From: Candidatus Uhrbacteria bacterium
Lineage (GTDB): Bacteria; Patescibacteriota; Patescibacteriia; 2-12-FULL-60-25
Direction of reading: 5' to 3'
DNA length: 48,818 nt
NCBI GenBank assembly: GCA_903829075.1
Contig: CAIKOH010000041.1
Coordinates: 1-48,818, forward strand
The stretch's first letter is position 1. The number at the start of each line of letters is the position of its first letter. Shown in pieces: positions 23,909 to 32,896 of the stretch. Under the pieces are notes generated by a model. That model worked only from the letters and a program-made list of their open reading frames with translations. It ran no database searches and was not told the DNA's origin. Both the position numbers and the translations under genes were made by a program.

Positions 23909-25705
23909 ATGCCAGCTATCCGAGACATCGCCATCATCGCTCACGTCGACCACGGGAAAACCACCTTGGCTGATTCATTGTTGAAACAATCTGACACCTT
24001 CAAGGACGCCGCTTTGCAGGGCGAAACCATTCTCGACATGAACGAACTCGAACGCGAGCGCGGCATTACGATTTTGGCGAAGAACTGCGCGGTCATGTAC
24101 AACGGTGTCAAAATCAACATCGTCGACACCCCAGGACACGCGGATTTCGGCGGCGAGGTTGAGCGTATCATGAACTTGGTTGATGGTGCGTTGTTGCTCG
24201 TCGACGCCAAAGAGGGTCCGATGCCACAGACCCGTTTTGTGTTGAAGAAGGCGATCGAGGCTGGTCATCGCATCATTGTGGTTATCAACAAGATCGATAA
24301 ACCAGACGCTCGTCCAGATTGGGTGCTTGATCAGACCTTTGATCTGTTTGTCGCGCTCGGCGCTTCTGATGCGCAGACGGATTTTCCGGTGGTGTACGCA
24401 TCTGCCAAACAAGGCAAGGCTGGTTTGACGACTGATCTCGCGTCCATGACAGACATTCGTCCATTATTTGAAACCATTGTCAAAGAAATTTCTGAACCAA
24501 AAGTTGAGGCCGTGGGTCCGTTGCAGGTTTCCGTTGCCAACGTCAGCTACGACAACTACAAGGGCAAGATGGGTCTTGGCCGCGTGGTCCGTGGAACATT
24601 TCGTCCGGGTCCCGTTATGTGGATCAACCGTGAAGGAAAACAAACCCCGTCAAAAATTACCAGTTTGATGACGTTTATGGGCATGGGTAAGGTTGAGGTG
24701 AGCGAGGCTGTGGCTGGTGACATCGTGACCTTTGGTGGCGTCGCGGATATTACGATCGGTGAAACCATCGCTGACGCGCTTCAGCCAGAGGCGTTGGTGC
24801 CAATCACGATCGAAGAGCCAACGGTCAAAATGACCTTTGGGGTGAACGCCTCTCCATTTGGTGGACAGGAAGGTCAGTACACCACCTCACGCAACATTAG
24901 CGATCGTTTGACCCGTGAGTTGCAGAACGACGTTGCTCTGCGCGTCGAGACTGCCAGCGGTGAAGGAAGTTTTATCGTGTCTGGTCGTGGAGAATTGCAC
25001 CTGGCGATTTTGATCGAAAAAATGCGCCGCGATGGATTTGAACTTGAAGTGTCACGTCCTCAGGTCATTTTTAAAACGATTGACGGACAAAAAACAGAGC
25101 CGTTTGAAGAAATATCCATTGAATGTCCGGAGGGTGCGAGTGGTGGGGTGATCGAAAAAATGGGACGCCGCAAGGGTGAAATGAAGGACATGCGCGTCGA
25201 AAATGGCATCGCCTATCTCGAATTTGTCGGACCAACACGCGGACTCATCGGCTACCGCAACGAATTCATGATGGACACGCGTGGACAGGGGATTATCAAC
25301 ACAATTTTTATTGGCTATCAGCCGTGGCTCGGTGAAATCGAGACAGCTCCGCACGGTTCGCTTATCGCGCACGAGACAGGTGAATCGAACACCTATGGCA
25401 TGCAGGTCGCGCAAGAACGTGGACAGTTGTTTATCAAGCCGGGCATGAAGGTGTACGAAGGGATGGTGATCGGCCAGAACGCCAAGCCGGAAGATCTGAC
25501 CGTCAACGTCTGTAAAGAGAAGAAGTTGAGCAACATGCGCTCCAAGGGAGACGGCGTTGCCGAAGGTCTCGACACCCCACGCAGCCTGAGTTTGGAAGAG
25601 TGTCTCGAATATCTTGGCGAAGATGAGTTGCTCGAAGTCACGCCAAAAACCCTACGCATCCGCAAACAGTACCTGAAAGAATTTGAACGCAAGCGCCACG
25701 GATAA
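23909..25705 (+). CDS. typA: translational GTPase TypA/BipA
   Basis: This ribosome-associated GTPase acts in stress and cold adaptation and 50S assembly. The 598-residue protein starts MPAIRDIAIIAHVDHGKTTL with G1 at about 10-17, followed by RERGITI, DTPGHADFGGEVERI (G3) and NKIDKPDARP (G4). The BipA-specific C-terminal domain carries GSLIAHETGESNTYGM. An in-frame extension to 23765 exists, but ATG 23909 matches family starts and the TATG context. A strong terminator follows 7 bases after the stop. Confidence 0.96.
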   Translation: MPAIRDIAIIAHVDHGKTTLADSLLKQSDTFKDAALQGETILDMNELERERGITILAKNCAVMYNGVKINIVDTPGHADFGGEVERIMNLVDGALLLVDAKEGPMPQTRFVLKKAIEAGHRIIVVINKIDKPDARPDWVLDQTFDLFVALGASDAQTDFPVVYASAKQGKAGLTTDLASMTDIRPLFETIVKEISEPKVEAVGPLQVSVANVSYDNYKGKMGLGRVVRGTFRPGPVMWINREGKQTPSKITSLMTFMGMGKVEVSEAVAGDIVTFGGVADITIGETIADALQPEALVPITIEEPTVKMTFGVNASPFGGQEGQYTTSRNISDRLTRELQNDVALRVETASGEGSFIVSGRGELHLAILIEKMRRDGFELEVSRPQVIFKTIDGQKTEPFEEISIECPEGASGGVIEKMGRRKGEMKDMRVENGIAYLEFVGPTRGLIGYRNEFMMDTRGQGIINTIFIGYQPWLGEIETAPHGSLIAHETGESNTYGMQVAQERGQLFIKPGMKVYEGMVIGQNAKPEDLTVNVCKEKKLSNMRSKGDGVAEGLDTPRSLSLEECLEYLGEDELLEVTPKTLRIRKQYLKEFERKRHG

Positions 25706-25711
25706 AAAAAT

Positions 25712-25757
25712 AAAAAACATCTCGATCATGTAATCGAGATGTTTTTTATTTTTTTAG
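25712..25757. terminator. bidirectional terminator after typA
   Basis: A perfect 15-bp stem AAAAAACATCTCGAT/ATCGAGATGTTTTTT with a 6-nt loop, T-rich beyond on both strands. It serves typA and the convergent exonuclease gene. Confidence 0.9.
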
Positions 25758-25764
25758 ACAAACG

Positions 25765-26358
25765 TTAAATCCCCAGGGTGAGATTCATTGAAGGTCGTGG
25801 GGATTCTGCGCCCACTGGGTCAATCGAAAGATCGAGGGTCTGTTTCTGTCCCTGTCGATCAAAATAGGAGAAATTATGATGTTGTAAGACATGTTCGTAC
25901 ACGTCACGAGTGACGCGCACATCTTGGAGGCAGTATTCTTTGAGCTTTTCAATTTGACCTTCTTTCCAAAACTTCACTGCCGCAAGCCCATCGCCGCTTT
26001 TGCCCATTCCGAGTGTGGCTGTGGCAACGTCATCAAGTTTGATGCGATGTCCGAGTCTTTTTTCAATCACGTACAGCAGGTCCACCGTCGGCAACTTTGA
26101 CATGTCTCCCGCATAAGACATTTGCAAGCATGGATAATCAAATCCAAGGAGGTTATACCCAATAATGCGTTCTGCGCGTTCTAAGCGCGGCCATAATTTC
26201 GGGAGGTCCTCTTGAAGAAAGGCTTCGAACGTATCAGTTGCATAAAAATAAACACCAACCAAAGACACGTGCAGCAACGTAGGATTATAGGCGCCAACAT
26301 CTTGGAAAGTGTCGCGTGTTTCAATGTCGAGGACGATTTCATTGCGAGGAGAAGGCAT
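25765..26358 (-). CDS. DEDD-type 3'-5' exonuclease (RNase H-like fold)
   Basis: A 197-residue predicted exonuclease of the YprB/RNase H-like group. The Exo I motif is IVLDIETRD (D11, E13), Exo II is IIGYNLLGFDYPCLQ, and Exo III is YCLQDVRVTRDVYEH, giving the four acidic metal ligands in order. There is no polymerase or helicase domain, so it acts alone or as a partner subunit, on DNA or RNA. TATG context at the start. Confidence 0.85.
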   Translation of the reverse strand: MPSPRNEIVLDIETRDTFQDVGAYNPTLLHVSLVGVYFYATDTFEAFLQEDLPKLWPRLERAERIIGYNLLGFDYPCLQMSYAGDMSKLPTVDLLYVIEKRLGHRIKLDDVATATLGMGKSGDGLAAVKFWKEGQIEKLKEYCLQDVRVTRDVYEHVLQHHNFSYFDRQGQKQTLDLSIDPVGAESPRPSMNLTLGI

Positions 26359-26457
26359 AGCAAAAGCGAGTCTAGCATGAAAACTTCTCTAGGGGTAGCC
26401 ACAAGAATACGCAGTTGATATCATTAAATCTATAAAGCAATGATGGAGGATTCCTGT

Positions 26458-27627
26458 ATGACTCATCGACTCTGGACAGCCTGTATTCTGTTATTGACGC
26501 TTAGCTGTCCATCGGTTTTTCCGTTCGCTGCGAATGCGCAACCGATCTCTATTCCGTTTGCCGTGTTGCAGAGCATCGTTCTTGTCGTGTGCGATTCTCG
26601 TCAGGGCTCTGGAACGGTCACGCACGGAGCCGATGGAACCGTGCTCACGAGCGCGCATGTGGTCATGAATAAGGATACGGGGGTGCTCGCCAAGCAGTGC
26701 GTGGTTGGATTTGTAGATTCATCGCTGGGAGTGCCGCATATTTTTTATCATGCGACACCACAGCGCTGGATTTTTGATCAGGCAAAGGGTCAGGATTTTG
26801 CGTTTTTGCATATTGATGCGCCGCTTGATCCCCAACAGACGCTTCCGATGCCGTTCCCTGAACTTTCGACGAATGAATTTTCTCAGGTCAACGATGCTGT
26901 CGACGTTTTTGGGTACTCAGATCAGGATGCAAGCCTTTCGATCCGCAACGGTCGAATCACGGGGTTCTCGGAGGGATTTATTCAAACAAATGTGCAGGTG
27001 GCTCCGGGAGATTCTGGCGGAGCAGCGCTTGACCAGCAATTTCATCTTGTTGGTGTGCCCACGCGCGTAGTGAGAATTACCTCCGACGCAGGTGTACAGC
27101 AGACCCGGTATGAGTTAGTAGATATTCGATCGGTTATGAACTGGCTTGATCAGATCAGCCCGAATTTAGACGAGGCCTATTTTCATCATGCGGATCTGAC
27201 CCGCTATCAAGAGCAGGCGGTATTCGTGCAGCACGCGGATTTAGGCTGTGATCAGTTGGTGCGAACGAGAAATCAATCCACCATTTTTTGTTTACTTCCT
27301 GGTCCGCAGCGTCTGGTGTTTCCAAATTCAGGAACGTTTTTGTCCTGGTTCCCGGATTTCAATGGCGTTCAGCTCGTGCGTCCGGATGGTCTCGCGGAGT
27401 TTCCGATTGCGCGCAATGTCACCTACAAGCCTGGATCACTTATTAAATCCACCTCTACCGCGAAGACGTATCTGGTGACGGATGTATTTGGAACGTTGCG
27501 TTGGATTCCGGATGAGGCGACAGCAAGACACTTGTGGGGATCCGGATGGGCGAGTTTGGTCCACGATGTGCCCGATGAATTCTGGAGTAACTATAGCGTG
27601 GGACAACCCTTGAATCCTCTAACCTAG
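26458..27627 (+). CDS. secreted trypsin-like serine protease with C-terminal surface module
   Basis: The 389-residue protein starts with a signal peptide (about 1-27, ending AANA). A chymotrypsin-fold domain follows with triad His67 (LTSAHVVMN), Asp113 (GQDFAFLHID) and Ser186 (VAPGDSGGAAL). After about 270 comes a module with VFPNSGTFLSWFPDFNGV and LRWIPDEATARHLWG. I recall similar modules on exported proteins of Patescibacteria, but can give no domain name. ATG 26458 has both a TATG context and a GGAGG 8 nt upstream, one of few SD-like sites outside the island. There is no PDZ domain, unlike DegP/HtrA. Confidence 0.85.
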   Translation: MTHRLWTACILLLTLSCPSVFPFAANAQPISIPFAVLQSIVLVVCDSRQGSGTVTHGADGTVLTSAHVVMNKDTGVLAKQCVVGFVDSSLGVPHIFYHATPQRWIFDQAKGQDFAFLHIDAPLDPQQTLPMPFPELSTNEFSQVNDAVDVFGYSDQDASLSIRNGRITGFSEGFIQTNVQVAPGDSGGAALDQQFHLVGVPTRVVRITSDAGVQQTRYELVDIRSVMNWLDQISPNLDEAYFHHADLTRYQEQAVFVQHADLGCDQLVRTRNQSTIFCLLPGPQRLVFPNSGTFLSWFPDFNGVQLVRPDGLAEFPIARNVTYKPGSLIKSTSTAKTYLVTDVFGTLRWIPDEATARHLWGSGWASLVHDVPDEFWSNYSVGQPLNPLT

Positions 27628-27633
27628 TGAGAG

Positions 27634-27661
27634 TTGTATTTTTTTGACGGGGTGGTATACA
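27634..27661 (+). promoter_or_regulatory. promoter of the flavin cluster, leaderless
   Basis: TTGTAT (27634-27639), a 16-bp spacer, and TGG-TATACA with the -10 at 27656-27661. The ATG follows after 7 nt, so the message would begin at or beside the start codon. No FMN riboswitch fits in this short gap. Confidence 0.6.
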
Positions 27662-27668
27662 TGGGCTC

Positions 27669-28040
27669 ATGCAAATTAAGGGAACAGTTGTCCATGGTAA
27701 GGAGATGTCGCGTACGTTGGGATATCCAACGGCAAATCTCGCCTACATTTCACCAGAGACCTTGAAGAAAGGGATGTGGGCCTGTGTGGTGCGTTTGGAG
27801 AACGACGAACGTGTATTTCGTGGTGTTGCCGTGGTCGGCAAGTGGGATCAGGCGGATGGATATCCGGGGATCGAGGTTCATCTGCTCGACTTTTCAGATG
27901 ACCTATATGGAAAAACCCTCCTCGTCGAACCACGTGTGTTTTTGCGGGACCTGTTTGCGTTTTCGCAGATGCAGGAACTCGTGAAGCAGATTCAGATAGA
28001 TGTTCAGCAAACACGAGAGAAGATCGCTCTTCACGAGTAA
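27669..28040 (+). CDS. stand-alone riboflavin kinase
   Basis: This enzyme phosphorylates riboflavin to FMN. The 123 residues match only the C-terminal kinase half of bacterial RibF: GTVVHGKEMSRTLGYPTANLA with the G-x-PTAN metal/ATP motif. VVGKWDQADGYPGIEVHLLDF and YGKTLLVEPRVFLRDL follow. The FMN adenylyltransferase half is absent, so FAD must be made by another protein or taken up. It is 4 bases upstream of riboflavin synthase and thus in one operon with it. Confidence 0.9.
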   Translation: MQIKGTVVHGKEMSRTLGYPTANLAYISPETLKKGMWACVVRLENDERVFRGVAVVGKWDQADGYPGIEVHLLDFSDDLYGKTLLVEPRVFLRDLFAFSQMQELVKQIQIDVQQTREKIALHE

Positions 28041-28044
28041 CCCT

Positions 28045-28653
28045 ATGTTCACCGGAATCGTTCAAGGAAAATTCCCTCTTCAGTCTCTTCAGCAAGAGAA
28101 GGGATTGTTGCATGCAGAGATCGACATGGGATCGCTCAGCCAAGATCTTAACATTGGTGCTAGTGTCGCGATCGCGGGCGTGTGTTTGACGGTGGTGGAG
28201 ACCCGCGGTGCTTGCGTACGTTTTGATGTGATACAGGAGACGCTTGATAAGACGACGCTGGGAGGTCTGCGCGTTGGACAGCTCGTCAACGTGGAGCGTT
28301 CTGCCCGCGTGGGTGATGAGATCGGGGGTCATCGCGTGTCTGGTCATGTGACGGGGACGGTTACTGTTCGTGAACGCAAGGAAAGCGTGAATAATTGTGT
28401 GCTAACGTTCGCATGTGATCCGAGTTGGATGGAGCACCTTCTTCCCAAAGGATTTGTGGCGCTTGATGGCTGTAGTCTGACGATCGTCGATGTGGGATCC
28501 GACTGGTTCACTGTCCATCTCATTCCAGAAACTCTGCGGGTCACAACATTCGGTGAGCGGCGGGTGGGTGACAAAATAAACCTCGAATTCGATCCTGAGA
28601 CACAGGCGATTGTCGCAACTGTGAAGCGCTATCTTGAAACAAAACATTTATGA
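28045..28653 (+). CDS. ribE: riboflavin synthase alpha subunit
   Basis: This enzyme dismutates two lumazine molecules to riboflavin. The 202-residue protein shows the internal duplication of the family: MFTGIVQGKFPL at the first repeat and HRVSGHVTGTVTV at the second. GVCLTVVE and GCSLTIVDV are matching strands of the two lumazine-binding barrels. The start at ATG 28045 is in TATG context; a longer in-frame start at 28000 lies inside the kinase gene. It overlaps the next gene by 4 bases. Confidence 0.95.
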   Translation: MFTGIVQGKFPLQSLQQEKGLLHAEIDMGSLSQDLNIGASVAIAGVCLTVVETRGACVRFDVIQETLDKTTLGGLRVGQLVNVERSARVGDEIGGHRVSGHVTGTVTVRERKESVNNCVLTFACDPSWMEHLLPKGFVALDGCSLTIVDVGSDWFTVHLIPETLRVTTFGERRVGDKINLEFDPETQAIVATVKRYLETKHL

Positions 28654-29123
28654 ATTCCAACACATTTCAGCCGCTGAATGGAAAAGGTTTTCGTTTTGCT
28701 GTGATCGCTGCGCGTTTTAACGCAGAATTGACCGATGCGATGCTCGCGGATTGCGTGGCGGCTTTACGTGCCTGCGGCGTGACCTCACAGGATGTCGCAA
28801 CGTATCGTGTGCCGGGTTCATTTGAACTGCCGGTCGCGGCAAAGGTTTGTGTTGACATGGGCCGATTTGACGCCGTGATCTGTCTTGGGGTCATCATCAA
28901 AGGAGAGACCACGCATGATCAGTACATCGCGAATTCGGTTGCAAACGCTCTAAACGAGATTGCTGTTCAAGAAAAAACGCCAGTCGTGTTTGGCGTACTG
29001 ACGACGAATGATCGAGCGCAAGCAGAGGCGCGTGCACTCGGTGGAGAGAAAAAAGGGTATGAAGCCGGCATGTCCGCGGTCGAGATGGCGATCCTCACGC
29101 GTGAGATGAAGGGCGTTGTTTGA
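28650..29123 (+). CDS. ribH: lumazine synthase (6,7-dimethyl-8-ribityllumazine synthase)
   Basis: This enzyme condenses the ribitylaminouracil and dihydroxybutanone phosphate precursors to lumazine. Of 157 residues, the active-site parts are visible: AARFNAELTDAM, VPGSFELPVAAKV, and CLGVIIKGETTHDQYI with the catalytic His. The C-terminal basic-acidic GYEAGMSAVEMA is typical. It is coupled to ribE. No ribA, ribB or ribD is present nearby, so precursors come from genes elsewhere or from outside. Confidence 0.95.
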   Translation: MNSNTFQPLNGKGFRFAVIAARFNAELTDAMLADCVAALRACGVTSQDVATYRVPGSFELPVAAKVCVDMGRFDAVICLGVIIKGETTHDQYIANSVANALNEIAVQEKTPVVFGVLTTNDRAQAEARALGGEKKGYEAGMSAVEMAILTREMKGVV

Positions 29124-29160
29124 GAGTGAACAAGGAAGGCTGCACGTACATAAAAAAAGA

Positions 29161-29169
29161 TGATATACT
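29161..29169 (+). promoter_or_regulatory. extended -10 box for the gene at 29179
   Basis: TGA-TATACT, with the -10 at 29164-29169. The start codon is 9 nt downstream, giving a leader of at most about 3 nt. The -35 region is weak. Confidence 0.55.
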
Positions 29170-29178
29170 GAGGTTACT

Positions 29179-29670
29179 ATGTGTCGTCCAGAATCGTATG
29201 AGTCCTCATTTTATGTACAGCGGGATTTACGCGCGCAAGAACGGCGCTTGCGACAACAGCGAGAAGCGAAGCGTCTGAAAGAACATCTTGACTATAATTT
29301 TAAGGGCGCGAACCGTTTGCTGAATGGCTTCATGTATCTAAATAGACGTCCTAATGAATACATCGCAGAACCCGAAGAGATGTTGACGCCAAAACATTTT
29401 CGCGAAGTCTACATCGAACCGATTCGTTGGTTTCAGCGGTTTTTGAATGGAGAATTGAAGGCATACGAATTTTCGCACAGCATGCCGCACGATCATCATG
29501 GTGACACGATGCGTGGCCTCATCCAATCATTTTTGGACCATCGGTATGATCCAGACTGGTTTTCTGAGCAAGATGTCGTTGCTATTTCGGATTGGGTAGA
29601 GCATTTGGTTCGTCGTTTTGATGAATACGAATACGGAGTGAGCGATACGCAGGAGGCGGAAGCGGCTTAA
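29179..29670 (+). CDS. unknown charged helical protein
   Basis: I do not recognise this 163-residue protein. The N-terminal third is a highly charged helix (RDLRAQERRLRQQREAKRLK). The rest is mixed, with aromatic and acidic residues and a His-rich HSMPHDHHGDTM. No signal peptide or membrane segment is visible. It has its own -10 box and TATG start, and its stop overlaps the end of the convergent flavoprotein gene by 4 bases. Confidence 0.65.
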   Translation: MCRPESYESSFYVQRDLRAQERRLRQQREAKRLKEHLDYNFKGANRLLNGFMYLNRRPNEYIAEPEEMLTPKHFREVYIEPIRWFQRFLNGELKAYEFSHSMPHDHHGDTMRGLIQSFLDHRYDPDWFSEQDVVAISDWVEHLVRRFDEYEYGVSDTQEAEAA

Positions 29671-30962
29671 TGTTTGCCGGAGAACAGGGGTAAGTCGGTT
29701 TTTTCATTTACAATATTTCTGGCCGCAGATTCTCCCGCTAGTCTCCCTGTGGCCCACGAGGCTTGAAGGTTGAAGCCACCGGTAAACCCATCTATATCTA
29801 AAACTTCACCGGCGAAAAATAATTCAGGACAACGAGTGGATTCCATGGTACTTGGGTTGACCTCTTGCAAGGAGACTCCGCCAGCGGTGACGAATTCATC
29901 GCCCGCCCCACGAGCGATCACGTGAAGAGGGATTGCTTTTAGCCACTGTGCACAACGCAACACGTCGCGTTTGGAAAATTCGCCGGCGTGTTTGTTCAGA
30001 GTGAGTTTAAGCTGTGCGCACAAGATTTCTGTAAAAGATTTTGGGATGAATCCGAGCATGGCATTGACGAGATTCTTTTTTGGAGAGGTTGCGATCTGTT
30101 TGGTGATCCGCGTTTGAATTTCTTCGATGGATTGGTCGGGAAACAGGTCGATGGAAATTTTGAGTGGTTGGTTTGCGTCGTATGCTTCAAAAGCAACGAG
30201 CGAGGACACAGCGAACACAGCTGGACCGCTTACGCCTTTATGGGTGAACAGGAACGGTCCCGTATAGCTTGCGCTGCGTCCATTCTGCATGTGGGCCGTG
30301 ATGGTTGCGCGTTGAAACGAGAGACCGGAAATTTCCTGTGGCCAGGTTTCGTGTGTGAAAAAAGCATTCAAGCTTGGCGCAAGCGAGGTGATGGTGTGGC
30401 CAAGGGCTTGCGCGAACGCGTAGCCATCGCCCGTCGAACCTGTGTGACGATAGGCTTGACCTCCAGTGGTGATGATGAGTCGGTCAACGAGGAGAGGGGA
30501 GGATTGGCCTTGAAAATAGAGTTCAAATTTATTCGTTCCTCGCAACGATGATATGCGCACGACATTCGTTCCCAGTAGAACATGCACTGACGGATCGTCT
30601 AATATTTCCTCAAATACGCGGACAATATCCTTTCCATCATTTGATTGTGGAAAGACTCGCAGGTCGTCCTCGATTTTTAGTGGCACGCCATGCGCTTCAA
30701 ACCACGCATAGACTTCAGCGGGTGGAAATTGACGGATGGCAGAATTCAAAAACTTTTCTCCACGTGGGTACCGTGTGAGTACGGTTCGGACATCGGTGAT
30801 CCCCGTGGTGACGTTGCAGCGTCCACCGCCAGAAATAATTACCTTTTTTCCGAGACCGTTATTTTTTTCAATCAAAAAAATCTCGTGTTCAGGCGAGAGT
30901 TCGCGGATGGTCGCCGCAGCCATGAGGCCAGCGGCACCTCCGCCGATAATCGCGATCTTCAT
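29667..30962 (-). CDS. BaiN/HI0933-like FAD-dependent oxidoreductase
   Basis: This 431-residue flavoprotein belongs to the HI0933 family (annotated variously as aminoacetone oxidase or BaiN). It starts MKIAIIGGGAAGLMAAATI, a GxGxxG dinucleotide site, then GKKVIISGGGRCNVT, diagnostic of the family. It ends ELFFAGEVLDIDGFTGGFN, the second FAD contact. The physiological substrate is not known. ATG 30962 fits the family; the frame extends back to 31079 inside the ABC-F gene. It lies 32 bases downstream of that gene and is probably co-transcribed. Confidence 0.92.
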   Translation of the reverse strand: MKIAIIGGGAAGLMAAATIRELSPEHEIFLIEKNNGLGKKVIISGGGRCNVTTGITDVRTVLTRYPRGEKFLNSAIRQFPPAEVYAWFEAHGVPLKIEDDLRVFPQSNDGKDIVRVFEEILDDPSVHVLLGTNVVRISSLRGTNKFELYFQGQSSPLLVDRLIITTGGQAYRHTGSTGDGYAFAQALGHTITSLAPSLNAFFTHETWPQEISGLSFQRATITAHMQNGRSASYTGPFLFTHKGVSGPAVFAVSSLVAFEAYDANQPLKISIDLFPDQSIEEIQTRITKQIATSPKKNLVNAMLGFIPKSFTEILCAQLKLTLNKHAGEFSKRDVLRCAQWLKAIPLHVIARGAGDEFVTAGGVSLQEVNPSTMESTRCPELFFAGEVLDIDGFTGGFNLQASWATGRLAGESAARNIVNEKTDLPLFSGKH

Positions 30963-30994
30963 GAGGGAAGTTGTAACAGAAAATGAAGCAGACG

Positions 30995-32803
30995 TCACCC
31001 ATGCGCCTCTTTCGCCGTCTTCATCTCTAATTCTAAGTGCTCTAATCGATCGTGGCTCGCGAACCATTCGGCCTCGCAATCCATGGATTCTTTTGAAATC
31101 TCTTTCAGTCGGCGTGCTTGTTGTGGACCTTGAGTGAGCGGGGAGTTGGCATAGGCTTGGTAGATGGACTGTTGTTCTTTCAGGAGAATTGCCATCTGTT
31201 CTTCAAGGCGTTTAAGCGTACGTTTTTCTTTTTGCATGTCTTGATAGACGTCGCTTTGGCAGCGGACATACGGGACGTCACCTTCATTGAGCGATGGGTT
31301 ATCTGTGGGTGGTGCAAACGTCTCGTGTGTTTTTAATTCGTAGACGTAGATGTCGTATGGATACGGATAACGACGCACCTGGCCGTTCTTGACCTCGAGG
31401 ATGGTCGTCGCGATCTGTGAGACGAACGTTCGACTATGGCTCACAAACAAAATCGTCCCAGGAAATTCCTCCAGCGCTTCACCCAGAGCTTCAACGGTAT
31501 CAAAATCAAGATGGTTGGTGGGTTCATCTAAGATCAAGGCATCATATTTTCCAAGACAGATACTGGCGAGGCACAGACGAGCGCGCTCACCGCCGGATAA
31601 AATCGAAATCGGTTTTTCAAGATCATCCTTGGTAAATAAAAAGTTTCCTGCCATGCGTAACAGCTCTTCCGGAAGAATTGTTCCAGCGGATTGCGAGAGG
31701 TATGCGCCGGCGGTTCCTTGAGTCGGCAGCATCTTTGGAACGTGTTGAGCGTAGTAGGCGATGCGCATCTTGTAGCCCCATTTGTAGGAACCTTCGATGG
31801 GCGCGAGTTCGTCGGCGAGCGTCTTGAGTAGTGTTGATTTGCCTTGACCGTTTTCGCCCAGAATCGCGACATGTTCACCGCGCTGAATCTCTGCGTTGAC
31901 GTTATGCAAGATTGTTTTATCGGCCCCGTAGCCGACAGATAGGTTTTTGCATTCAAGCGCTGTCCCTTTTTTAATTTGTGGTTCAGGGATGTGCATGCGG
32001 ACGGTCCGCAATGAGTGCGCAATCTCAATCGTTTTAAGACGCTCGATCTGTTTGAGTTTGGATTGCGCTTGTGACGCGAGGGCTGCTTTGTAGCGAAAGC
32101 GATCGACGAAGGTTTGTAGATGCTTACGTTGCGCCTGCACTTTTTTATTATAGCGCTGCGCCTCTTCAAGGCACTGTTCCTTGTAGGCGAGATACGCTTC
32201 CACATCACCAGGGAAGAGGGTGAGCTTTTGATGTTCGAGTTCAAGGGTGCGTGTGCAGACGTTTTTCAGAAATTCACGATCGTGCGAAACAAGCAGGAGC
32301 GCGCCACGATACGCACACAGAACTTCTTCAAGAAGAACAATGGTTTGCAGATCCAGATAGTTGGTTGGTTCGTCAAGGAGAAGAAGATTTGGCTCACGCG
32401 CCATCACGCCCGCCAAACGTACGCGCATCTGATAGCCGCCAGACAGCAGGTGAAACGGCGTCGTTAGTCGTTCGTGAACAAGGTCGAACGAAGCTGCAAC
32501 CTTCGCGCATTCCCAAGATTCTCGTTGCGACACGCGCATCAGGTATTCGAGGACGCATTCGTTCGGTGGAATCACTTCATGCTGTTCAAGGTAGCCAAGT
32601 CGCGTAGTTGGATGAAAGACGATCTGTCCGTTATTAAGTTCTTCCTGTCCAAGAATCATTTTTAGCAAGGTTGTTTTGCCGGAACCGTTGGCGCCAATGA
32701 GTCCAATTCGCTGTCCTTCAGCAACCGAAACCGTGGCCGCGTCAAAAATGACCCGTGGTCCAAAGGATTTAGAAATGTTTTGCAATTGGAGAACGATGGA
32801 CAT
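30995..32803 (-). CDS. ABC-F family ATPase
   Basis: A 602-residue soluble protein with two ABC domains and no membrane segments, the ABC-F type that acts on ribosomes. Walker A sites are GANGSGKTT and GENGQGKST. The signature loops are LSGGYQMRV and LSGGERARL, and the Walker B motifs are LLLLDEPTNYLDL and ALILDEPTNHLDF. A basic linker lies between them and a C-terminal coiled coil follows. It could be Uup, EttA or an ABCF3-like factor; the C-terminal coiled coil favours Uup-like. ATG 32803 starts MSIVLQLQNISKSFG. Confidence 0.92.
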   Translation of the reverse strand: MSIVLQLQNISKSFGPRVIFDAATVSVAEGQRIGLIGANGSGKTTLLKMILGQEELNNGQIVFHPTTRLGYLEQHEVIPPNECVLEYLMRVSQRESWECAKVAASFDLVHERLTTPFHLLSGGYQMRVRLAGVMAREPNLLLLDEPTNYLDLQTIVLLEEVLCAYRGALLLVSHDREFLKNVCTRTLELEHQKLTLFPGDVEAYLAYKEQCLEEAQRYNKKVQAQRKHLQTFVDRFRYKAALASQAQSKLKQIERLKTIEIAHSLRTVRMHIPEPQIKKGTALECKNLSVGYGADKTILHNVNAEIQRGEHVAILGENGQGKSTLLKTLADELAPIEGSYKWGYKMRIAYYAQHVPKMLPTQGTAGAYLSQSAGTILPEELLRMAGNFLFTKDDLEKPISILSGGERARLCLASICLGKYDALILDEPTNHLDFDTVEALGEALEEFPGTILFVSHSRTFVSQIATTILEVKNGQVRRYPYPYDIYVYELKTHETFAPPTDNPSLNEGDVPYVRCQSDVYQDMQKEKRTLKRLEEQMAILLKEQQSIYQAYANSPLTQGPQQARRLKEISKESMDCEAEWFASHDRLEHLELEMKTAKEAHG

Positions 32804-32838
32804 CGTGCGAATGATGACAGAAAAACAGGAAAAATGAA

Positions 32839-32882
32839 AACACACCTCACGAAGACCGACGGCTTATCGTGTGAGGTGTGTT
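32839..32882 (-). terminator. terminator of the purine nucleoside phosphorylase gene
   Basis: A 12-bp stem AACACACCTCAC/GTGAGGTGTGTT with a 20-nt loop holding a further ACGA/TCGT pair. On the minus strand it is followed by TTCATTTTTCC. It also marks the edge of the GC-rich island. Confidence 0.8.
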
Positions 32883-32896
32883 GAGGGGGAAGGGAG

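Noticed and set aside
27620-27669. FMN riboswitch upstream of the flavin genes
   Set aside because: The gap is about 40 bases and already holds a promoter; no room for the aptamer.
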